This document shows, piece by piece, positions 1 to 4,888 of a stretch of 6,417 nucleotides of DNA. The notes under the pieces were generated by a model. The model saw only the letters and a program-made list of their open reading frames with translations. It made no database searches and was not told the DNA's origin. The DNA lies in the NCBI GenBank assembly GCA_004356335.1, contig SMXP01000040.1, forward strand, positions 1-6,417. Reading direction: 5' to 3'. The stretch comes from Alphaproteobacteria bacterium (GTDB lineage: Bacteria > Pseudomonadota > Alphaproteobacteria > SMXP01). How positions within the stretch are numbered: the first letter of the stretch is position 1; the number at the start of each line of letters is the position of its first letter. Both the position numbers and the translations under genes were made by a program.

Positions 1-93
1 GACCTCTGGCAGAAAATAGGCCGCATACTTGGAACCTATCCACCAGACGAATGCGCCAATTACCTCAGAAACTCAGGATATGTTTCCGTATGA
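1..93 (+). CDS. IS630-family transposase, C-terminal end (5' part outside window)
   Basis: Reading frame 1 is open from base 1 to a TGA at 91-93 and encodes 30 residues. It begins DLWQKIGRIL, continues with PPDECANYL and ends RNSGYVSV. The D-L-W-x-x-I-G-x-x-(L/I) ... E-C-A-N-Y ... G-Y pattern is what I know from the extreme C-terminus of IS630/Tc1-mariner type DDE transposases in Alphaproteobacteria, so the family is recognised by motif, not by a search. The catalytic DDE residues would lie upstream, outside the window, so I cannot say whether the gene is intact. It is the only plus-strand gene and is convergent with the minus-strand genes. The piece is short, so an old fragment is as likely as a living copy. 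Confidence 0.75.
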   Translation, partial: DLWQKIGRILGTYPPDECANYLRNSGYVSV

Positions 94-108
94 TCAGAAT
101 CTGCTCTA
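1..108 (+). mobile_element. Right end of an IS630-type insertion sequence (candidate boundary at a CTAG)
   Basis: The transposase stop at 91-93 should be followed within tens of bases by the IS terminal repeat and a TA target duplication. The first CTAG after the stop is at 106-109, preceded by GAATCTGCT at 97-105. IS630-family elements duplicate a TA dinucleotide, and IS630 itself is known to prefer CTAG targets, so I place the boundary at the TA at 107-108. This is inference: the left terminus is not in the window and no inverted repeat can be matched. Confidence 0.4.
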
Positions 109-172
109 GATTTGTTATTGGTCGCGCATTCGAACCCAAAAACCGCGTACACTTTTTGTGAATGCGCTCTAG
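106..172 (-). repeat. CTAG-bounded nested-hairpin element, copy 1
   Basis: The element is bounded by GCTCTAG at both sides (103-109 and 166-172). The outer arms GCGCATTC (124-131) and GAATGCGC (160-167) pair over 8 bp. The inner arms CAAAAA (137-142) and TTTTTG (153-158) pair over 6 bp around a 10-base loop. Read on the minus strand it runs GAGCGCATTC, inner hairpin, GAATGCGCGACC, then an A-rich tail into CTAG, the same layout as the other two copies. Its right edge contains the stop codon of the small membrane protein gene (169-171). Its left edge abuts the IS630 end. Confidence 0.8.
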
Positions 173-465
173 CGCCGGCCAATTCCCAACACGCTTGCGA
201 TGCCGCCGATGACAAGGGCCAAGAGAATACGCATCGCGATGACAAATCCGAGAAAGACCAACTGCCGTTCGTCGATCAGAAATGTCAACCAGATATTGTA
301 TTTTGGATCTAGCCCCGTACCGGTAACTTGATCCCGGAGCCACCCGGCGCTGTTGAGAAGCGTCTGTATAATGTCAGGAAATTGTACGGCTAAAAACGCC
401 AACGCGATCGCACCTAATAACAATGACAAGAAAATATTGGTTGTCGCGGCGAGTAGTCTACCCAC
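169..465 (-). CDS. Small two-helix membrane protein of unknown function
   Basis: I do not recognise this 98-residue protein. It has a hydrophobic segment at about residues 8-29 (NIFLSLLLGAIALAFLAVQF), a polar stretch with TGTGLDPKYNIW at about residues 49-60, and a second hydrophobic segment at about residues 69-95 (core VFLGFVIAMRILLALVIGG). It is therefore probably an inner-membrane protein with two spanning helices and a short loop. I chose the GTG at 465 because AGGGGGG lies 6 bases upstream. An ATG at 495 and a TTG at 498 would add 10-11 residues but have no ribosome binding site. A possible -10 box (TAAAAT, minus strand, 512-517) has no convincing -35. The gene follows the M16 pair by 130 bases in the same direction. 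Its TAG stop lies in the CTAG edge of repeat copy 1, so the last residues may have been altered by that element. The membrane pattern and the ribosome binding site argue that it is real. Confidence 0.6.
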   Translation of the reverse strand: MGRLLAATTNIFLSLLLGAIALAFLAVQFPDIIQTLLNSAGWLRDQVTGTGLDPKYNIWLTFLIDERQLVFLGFVIAMRILLALVIGGIASVLGIGRR

Positions 466-595
466 TAGGCTCCCCCCTTTTGGCAAAACGCACATCAATA
501 CATGGGCGGTTATTTTAGCACGAAAAAACCCGGCGCGTCTCGCTAAGCTTGAAACCGGCTGATTCAGCGGCTTTGCGGAAGGTCAACCACTGGTT

Positions 596-2071
596 TTAAG
601 GCGTGACGCCGTCATCCGGCACATTGGATTCAATGCCTTCGGGCTGGCCGACAATAATCACCGTCAACGCCTCCGGCGCCAGTAGACGTTTGGCCACACG
701 GGCAATTTCTTCAAGGCTTACCGCTTCGATCTTATCATTGCGTGTATTGATATAATCGATGCCCCGGCCGGTCATTTGATAGCCGATCAATTGATGGGCA
801 ATTTTAGAATTTGAATCAAAACGCAACGGGAACGAGCCCGTGAGATAGGTTTTAGCGTCGGCTAATTCCTCTTCGGTAACGCCAGCATCGCGCATGCGTG
901 CCATTTCAGTTCTAATGATATCGAGCGATTGCGCAATCCGACTGTTTTCCGTGGCCACTGAACCTTGGTACAGACCGGCGAAATCCATCGGCGCAAGATA
1001 CGTCGAGACGCTATAAGCGAGACCCCGTTTTTCGCGCACTTCTTCCGTGAGGCGCGAGGCAAAACCGCCACCGCCCAGTATGTAATTCATCACATAGGCG
1101 GCAAAGAAATCAGGATCGTCAAGCAACAGGCCCGGCCCGCCAAAGGTCGCAATACTTTGAGGTTGATCCCGTTCGATAATCAATATTTGCCCCTGCCCTT
1201 TGATCTCCGCTTGTTCTATTTCTTTATCCTCGATTTCCGCCGGCAAGCTTCCAAAGGTACGATCAAGCAATATTTCCAATTCTTGCGCGGAAATATTGCC
1301 CACCACGGCGATCTTCATGTTTTGCCGCGCCAAAGACTCCGTCAAATACAGTCTCAAATCGTCAGCGGTAATGCCGTTCACGGATTCCGGCGTCCCTTTG
1401 ACCGGCCGCGCATAGAGATGACCGGCGAATACGGTTTCGTACCATTTCCGCTGAACGATCGATCGGGGCTGGCTGGCATCGCGATTGAGACTCACCAATA
1501 TTTGACTGCGAATACGTTCGACCGGTTCTTCATCGAACAGCGGCTGAGTCAGCGCCAATTTCAGAAGGTCAAACGCCTCGTCGCGATGATCGGACAGGGT
1601 TCTGAGACTACCGTAAAAGCCATCGCGGCCCGTATCAAACGACAAACGGATCGCCAATTCCTCCAGGCGTAATTGGAATGCTTGACTGTCGAGGTCGCCG
1701 GCGCCCTCATCGAGCAATCCGGAGAGCATATAAGCAAGACCTTCCTTACCTTGCGGGTCGCGCCGTGCGCCCCCTTTGAAGCCGATCTCCACGGCGATCA
1801 CCGGCACCGCGCTTTCATGGACGAGCCAAGCCTCGATGCCTTGAGCACTGACAACACGCTGGATATTCATCCGGGCGCCGACATTGAGGCCGGAAAGAAA
1901 TTTTTCTACGTCATCGCTTTCGACTTCCGTCGATGTGTCGGAAGTATCGCTCACTTCTGTCATATCCATTGTGCCTGTAGATGCCGTATCTTGAGCCGCT
2001 TGGTCCATGCCGCCATCGTCACAAGAGACCAAAAAAAGTGTGACAAACGTAACAACCAAGAGCCGCGTCAT
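596..2071 (-). CDS. M16-family peptidase-like protein, non-catalytic, predicted lipoprotein
   Basis: This 491-residue protein has the M16 (pitrilysin/insulinase) two-lobe fold by pattern. Where the active family has HxxEH it reads YMLSG (residues 114-118, after GLA), so it should not bind the catalytic zinc. The C-terminal M16 lobe is clear: GGGGFASRLTEEVREKRGLAYS at about residues 333-354 is the conserved substrate-side arginine/tyrosine region. The N-terminus has a lipoprotein signal, with hydrophobic residues 4-16 and lipobox LVSC with Cys17. An acidic Ser/Thr-rich linker (about residues 18-56) follows. Its ATG overlaps the stop of the upstream catalytic M16 gene as ATGA, implying translational coupling and a likely heteromeric partnership, as in other alpha/beta M16 pairs such as mitochondrial processing peptidase. 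That pairing is inference. Its lipoprotein state would depend on LspA, encoded upstream. The substrate is unknown. Confidence 0.9.
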   Translation of the reverse strand: MTRLLVVTFVTLFLVSCDDGGMDQAAQDTASTGTMDMTEVSDTSDTSTEVESDDVEKFLSGLNVGARMNIQRVVSAQGIEAWLVHESAVPVIAVEIGFKGGARRDPQGKEGLAYMLSGLLDEGAGDLDSQAFQLRLEELAIRLSFDTGRDGFYGSLRTLSDHRDEAFDLLKLALTQPLFDEEPVERIRSQILVSLNRDASQPRSIVQRKWYETVFAGHLYARPVKGTPESVNGITADDLRLYLTESLARQNMKIAVVGNISAQELEILLDRTFGSLPAEIEDKEIEQAEIKGQGQILIIERDQPQSIATFGGPGLLLDDPDFFAAYVMNYILGGGGFASRLTEEVREKRGLAYSVSTYLAPMDFAGLYQGSVATENSRIAQSLDIIRTEMARMRDAGVTEEELADAKTYLTGSFPLRFDSNSKIAHQLIGYQMTGRGIDYINTRNDKIEAVSLEEIARVAKRLLAPEALTVIIVGQPEGIESNVPDDGVTP

Positions 2072-3465
2072 GACGCAGGCTCAGGACGCAAGAAACCCGT
2101 CACCTGGGCAGGATTGTTCAATATTTCTTGCGCCGCACGTTCAACCGCTTGCACGGTGACACGCCCGATCCGATCGGGAAATTCGGTAATGTCTTTTACC
2201 GTGAGGCCGGTGGTCAAACCGGCGCCATAGCTCTGAGCCAATCTTTGTTGGCTATCGCGCGCATAGACAGCGTCGGCGATAAAATTGGATTTCGCGAGAT
2301 TCACTTCCTTTTCGTCTATACCGTCGGCCAGCAATGCCGCCAATACGCCGTCGATCGCCTGTTCCAGTTGTTCCAGCGTAATGTCCGCGCGCGGCGTCGC
2401 GTAAATACCGAAGCGACCGTAATCGAGTCCGCCCCCCGAGTAATACGCACCCGCGCTTACGGCCAACGCGCTTTCAACCACAAGCAAGCGATAAAGCCGA
2501 CTGGTCGGCCCAACGCCTAATACCTGAGCCAAGACGTCAAGCGCCTCAGCCTCACCCTCCTCGGCGGTCGAGTAACTCGGCGCCAAATAGGTTCGCCGCA
2601 GGGAGGCTTGACGGACGCGCGAATCCGAATAATCGATGCGGCGCGGGGCGACCGCCGGAGGTTCCTTTGGTCTTATCCGCGGCTCAACCTCCGCTGCCGG
2701 AATCGTGCCATAATATTTTTCAGCAAGCGGTTTGAGTTGCACGGCCGTAATATCACCGGCGACCACAAGTATGGCGTTATTGGGGGCGTAGTGACGGCGA
2801 TAGAAAGCCAAAGCATCTTGTGTGGTCAAACTGCGAATCTCATGTTCCCAACCAATGATCGGAATGCGGTAGGGATGCGACATGAACAGGGCAGCGTTCA
2901 TCTGCTCGGCTAACAGACTTTCCGGATTGTTATCGGTTCTGCTGCTGCGTTCTTCCAACACCACGTCTCTTTCGGGGTTTACGATGTGGTCCGACAAAAC
3001 CAGATTGGTCATGCGGTCCGACTCGAGTTCCATAACAAGCGGCAAGCGATCAAGCGCAACCCGTTGGAAATAGCCGGTATAATCTAAGCTGGTGAAGGCG
3101 TTATCCTGACCGCCGTTGCGCGCGACGATTTTCGACAATTCACCCGGCGGCACTCGTTCCGTGCCCTTGAACATTAAGTGTTCCAGGAAGTGTGCCAGAC
3201 CGGACTTGCCCGGCGGCTCGTCGGCTGCCCCTACCCGATACCAAACCATATGAGTGACGACCGGTGCACGATGGTCGGGCAGAACCACAACCTGCATACC
3301 GTTGTCGAGCATAAAAGTCTCTGGTGCCCAAGATTCGTCATTGCCTGACGCTTGATCACTTTGGGCGGAGACATCTGACGCCAATGTCATAAAAGCTCCC
3401 AATATTAAAGCGTTTCCGAACTTAACAGAATTGCGAAAACGCTCTAAGTTCTTGTTTGGTCGCAT
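2068..3465 (-). CDS. M16-family zinc metallopeptidase, catalytic subunit, exported
   Basis: With the start chosen here the protein has 465 residues. The inverted zinc motif HFLEH is at residues 92-96, inside GLAHFLEHLMFKGT, and the third ligand Glu is in VVLEERSSR (Glu171/172), about 76 residues on as expected for M16. The C-terminal lobe has GPTSRLYRLL at residues 319-328. A signal peptide is visible: a basic start MRPNKNLERFRNSVKFG, hydrophobic core ALILGAFMTLA, and probable cleavage after VSA before Gln35, so it likely acts in the periplasm. The frame stays open upstream to a GTG at 3609, with ATGs at 3510 and 3570. None of the candidates has a good ribosome binding site, and only the ATG at 3465 gives a normal signal peptide. 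That start and the n-region lie in repeat copy 2. The gene is the first of a coupled pair with the non-catalytic M16 gene. The start is less certain than the family. Confidence 0.9.
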   Translation of the reverse strand: MRPNKNLERFRNSVKFGNALILGAFMTLASDVSAQSDQASGNDESWAPETFMLDNGMQVVVLPDHRAPVVTHMVWYRVGAADEPPGKSGLAHFLEHLMFKGTERVPPGELSKIVARNGGQDNAFTSLDYTGYFQRVALDRLPLVMELESDRMTNLVLSDHIVNPERDVVLEERSSRTDNNPESLLAEQMNAALFMSHPYRIPIIGWEHEIRSLTTQDALAFYRRHYAPNNAILVVAGDITAVQLKPLAEKYYGTIPAAEVEPRIRPKEPPAVAPRRIDYSDSRVRQASLRRTYLAPSYSTAEEGEAEALDVLAQVLGVGPTSRLYRLLVVESALAVSAGAYYSGGGLDYGRFGIYATPRADITLEQLEQAIDGVLAALLADGIDEKEVNLAKSNFIADAVYARDSQQRLAQSYGAGLTTGLTVKDITEFPDRIGRVTVQAVERAAQEILNNPAQVTGFLRPEPAS

Positions 3466-3509
3466 TTTCTTAACGCGAACCGGTGTCCACTTCGCTCGAA
3501 AATGCTCCA
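3404..3509 (-). repeat. Nested-hairpin element, copy 2 (two hairpin units), overlapping the M16 start
   Basis: Read on the minus strand, the first unit has outer arms GCATTTTC and GAAAATGC (plus positions 3498-3505 and 3462-3469, 8 bp) and inner arms GCGAA and TTCGC (3491-3495 and 3475-3479, 5 bp). The loop is GTGGACACCGG. The tail GACCAAACAAGAAC leads into TTAG. A second hairpin follows, with arms AGCGTTTTC/GGAAACGCT (3435-3443 and 3409-3417, 8 of 9 pairs). The loop motif GTGGAC-CCGG and the tail match copy 3. The left base of the first unit reads TGGAGC instead of TAGAGC, so this edge has decayed. The element lies across the start codon of the catalytic M16 gene. Confidence 0.75.
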
Positions 3510-3678
3510 TTGCACGAACCAAAACGGCGAAGCCTGATGATGTAACAAAAAAACAGCGATCATAAAACATGGCAAAGAGCGGCCTGACATAAGCTGACTG
3601 TCCACACACCTACGCTTGAAGTCACAAACACGAGACGTCCAAGATGGATTTTACGATATCGCCGATGTTCTGGACCAT
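3510..3678. other. Unassigned spacer between two repeat elements
   Basis: This is the non-repeat part of the 314-base gap between the BamF-like gene and the first M16 gene. I see no convincing promoter, RNA or gene in it. The minus-strand frame of the M16 gene stays open through it (to a GTG at 3609), but the added residues do not look like M16 or signal-peptide sequence. A promoter for the M16 pair would be expected here, yet I could not find a -35/-10 pair that I trust on the minus strand. Confidence 0.5.
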
Positions 3679-3783
3679 CTAGAGCGCATTCAGGAAAAGT
3701 GGACCCGGTTTTCCGTCCGAATGCGCGACAAAACAAAGGCTTAGGGTCAGGTTTTGATTCCATCAAAACCGGAAAGACCCTAG
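3679..3783 (+). repeat. CTAG-bounded nested-hairpin element, copy 3 (two hairpin units)
   Basis: Unit A has outer arms GCGCATTC (3684-3691) and GAATGCGC (3719-3726) and inner arms GGAAAA (3693-3698) and TTTTCC (3709-3714) around GTGGACCCGG. The tail GACAAAACAAAGGC leads into TTAG. Unit B is a second strong hairpin with AGGGTC (3743-3748) pairing GACCCT (3776-3781) and GGTTTTGAT (3750-3758) pairing ATCAAAACC (3762-3770). The 8-mer CTAGAGCG occurs at both edges (3679-3686 and 3780-3787), 101 bases apart. The element is oriented opposite to copies 1 and 2. Its right edge contains the TAG stop of the BamF-like gene. Confidence 0.85.
3743..3781 (-). terminator. Strong hairpin just after the BamF-like stop; possible mRNA 3' end
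   Basis: Unit B of repeat copy 3 starts at the stop codon of the BamF-like gene. As RNA it would form a 9-bp stem with a 3-base loop, extended by a 6-bp outer stem. There is no uninterrupted U-tract directly after it on the minus strand (the sequence continues AAGCCTTTGTTTTG), so I call it a possible attenuator or mRNA-stabilising end and not a classical intrinsic terminator. Confidence 0.25.
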
Positions 3784-4346
3784 AGCGGGTCGGTGGCGGC
3801 GTCCTGTTCCACGTCATCGCTGTCTTCATCGAGCGCTTCTTGTTCTGTCTCTTGTTCGGAAGGTGGCTCGAGTGACTCCGCCGTGTCGGCGATTTGACCG
3901 GATTCGCCAAAAAGGACCGTGTTGGTAAATTCATCGTCTTTTTCGCGAATGCGGCCCGATTCGTCATTGAGCACGTCGCGAATATTTGGATCGACGCGAT
4001 CCGCTTTGGCATTGCGCAATAACGTAAGTTCGCCGGCCGAGGGGCCGCCCTCTTGACTGCCCTCGCCCTCTGCCTTGCCCATTAAAGCCATCCTAGCGGT
4101 TTCCGTGGGCTGTAGCTCTTGTGGCCGGGGCGCCCCCGGCTTGGGCGGACGCAGCGAAAAATCCGGTGGTATGATGAGGGGCGCTTTAGTGACCACGGCA
4201 AACTCATCGGGCGCATTCTTACCGACACCCAGGGCTGCTTGCAAACCGCCGCACGCCGATAATCCGATAGCCATTGCTGCCAAAACAGCAAGTTTGCCGG
4301 CCGAAGCCGCGTAGGTTCCAAAGGGGTTCATCGCCTGCATTGTCAT
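3780..4346 (-). CDS. bamF: BamF-like outer-membrane lipoprotein (DUF3035 family)
   Basis: With this start the protein has 188 residues. It has a lipoprotein signal with hydrophobic core LAVLAAMAIG and lipobox LSAC (Cys32). The stretch APDEFAVVTKAPLIIPPDF, followed by SLRPPKPGAPRPQE, is the signature I know from DUF3035, described in Caulobacter as BamF, an alphaproteobacterial subunit of the outer-membrane barrel assembly (BAM) complex. A conserved middle segment, NAKADRVDPNIRDVLNDES, follows. The tail from about residue 149 is acidic and low in complexity (SEQETEQEALDEDSDD). I chose the ATG at 4346 because GGAG and GAG lie upstream. An ATG at 4367 would add 7 residues but has no ribosome binding site, and ATGs at 4340 and 4331 are also possible. 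The gene is close downstream of lspA, whose product would process it. Its TAG stop is part of the CTAG edge of repeat copy 3, so the native C-terminus may have been changed. The family call is from motif memory. Confidence 0.82.
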   Translation of the reverse strand: MTMQAMNPFGTYAASAGKLAVLAAMAIGLSACGGLQAALGVGKNAPDEFAVVTKAPLIIPPDFSLRPPKPGAPRPQELQPTETARMALMGKAEGEGSQEGGPSAGELTLLRNAKADRVDPNIRDVLNDESGRIREKDDEFTNTVLFGESGQIADTAESLEPPSEQETEQEALDEDSDDVEQDAATDPL

Positions 4347-4379
4347 GGTTCTCAAGACTCCAGCCATAAGGGGCCGCGG

Positions 4380-4874
4380 CTAAGTATTTTGTCCGGCCTT
4401 TGCCCGAATTTCGTCCTGTCCCGTCAAAAGGGATTCCAATATTAATAGCACCACTCCAAAGGTAATGGCCATATCAGCGATATTAAACGTATAGAAATGG
4501 TATCCTAAAGCGTGCAAATCAAAGAAGTCGGCCACCGCACCATAGAACCACCGGTCGATGACATTGCCGATGGCGCCGCCCACGACCAAGCCAATGGCCC
4601 ATCCCAATAAGCGGGATTTGGCGCGGATCAACCAAAAAAGCAGGATCGTCACGACGATGAGGGCGAACGCGATCAAAGCGTAGCGCCCGGTCTCCGTATC
4701 GGCCGAAAACATGCCAAAGCTAACGCCGCGGTTCCAAACCATGCGCAGATTAAAATTGCTGGTGACCTCAATAATGGGGCGATCCGGCATGTTCACAACG
4801 TAGATCAGAATCCATTTGGAAAGCTGGTCCAGCATCAGCGTCACAGCCGCCACACGCAGACCGAGCTTCAGCAT
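4380..4874 (-). CDS. lspA: Lipoprotein signal peptidase (signal peptidase II)
   Basis: LspA is the inner-membrane aspartic protease that cleaves prolipoproteins before the lipid-modified cysteine. The 164-residue length is normal. Four hydrophobic segments lie at about residues 7-28, 65-83, 91-107 and 129-148. The conserved motifs are DQLSKW with Asp16, FNLRMVWNRGVSFGMF (residues 41-56), GNVIDRWFYGAVADFFD (103-119, catalytic Asp116) and FNIADMAITFG (130-140, catalytic Asp134). The start ATG at 4874 has a strong Shine-Dalgarno that overlaps the ileS stop. The ileS-lspA pair is common in proteobacteria. Here the next gene and the last gene of the M16 pair encode predicted lipoproteins, its natural substrates. 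Confidence 0.97.
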   Translation of the reverse strand: MLKLGLRVAAVTLMLDQLSKWILIYVVNMPDRPIIEVTSNFNLRMVWNRGVSFGMFSADTETGRYALIAFALIVVTILLFWLIRAKSRLLGWAIGLVVGGAIGNVIDRWFYGAVADFFDLHALGYHFYTFNIADMAITFGVVLLILESLLTGQDEIRAKAGQNT

Positions 4875-4883
4875 CTATCGGTC

Positions 4884-4888
4884 CCTCC
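4884..4888 (-). promoter_or_regulatory. Shine-Dalgarno of lspA
   Basis: GGAGG on the minus strand lies 9 bases before the lspA ATG and directly after the ileS TAG (4889-4891). This tight arrangement supports co-transcription and possible reinitiation after ileS, and fixes the lspA start at 4874. Confidence 0.8.

Noticed and set aside
65..343. 92-codon minus-strand frame across repeat copy 1 and the left edge
   Set aside because: It overlaps the small membrane protein in another frame, crosses the element and the IS end, and shows no domain; its openness is due to the element's stop-free frame.
520..566. Possible intrinsic terminator after the non-catalytic M16 gene (minus strand GGGTTTTTT, with the palindrome GCTGAATCAGC upstream)
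   Set aside because: The T-run is not directly preceded by a matching stem; only a 4-bp CCGG/CCGG pair can form, and the 11-base palindrome is about 30 bases away.
965..1672. Long plus-strand open frame of 235 codons opposite the non-catalytic M16 gene
   Set aside because: It lies wholly inside a well-supported M16 coding sequence on the other strand and its translation shows no recognisable domain; it is an antisense shadow.
3466..3609. Extending the catalytic M16 gene upstream to the GTG at 3609 or the ATGs at 3570 or 3510
   Set aside because: The extra residues would bury the signal peptide, come partly from repeat copy 2, and no upstream start has a Shine-Dalgarno.
3616..3744. Small plus-strand frame from a TTG running into repeat copy 3 (DGFYDIADVLDHLERIQEKW...)
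   Set aside because: It has no ribosome binding site or normal start and no recognised family, and a third of it is element sequence. It is kept only as part of the open-frame observation.
3560..4012. 150-codon minus-strand frame overlapping the BamF-like gene end and copy 3
   Set aside because: It overlaps the well-supported BamF-like gene in another frame and its composition (rich in Arg, Ser, Thr, Pro) is typical of an out-of-frame shadow.
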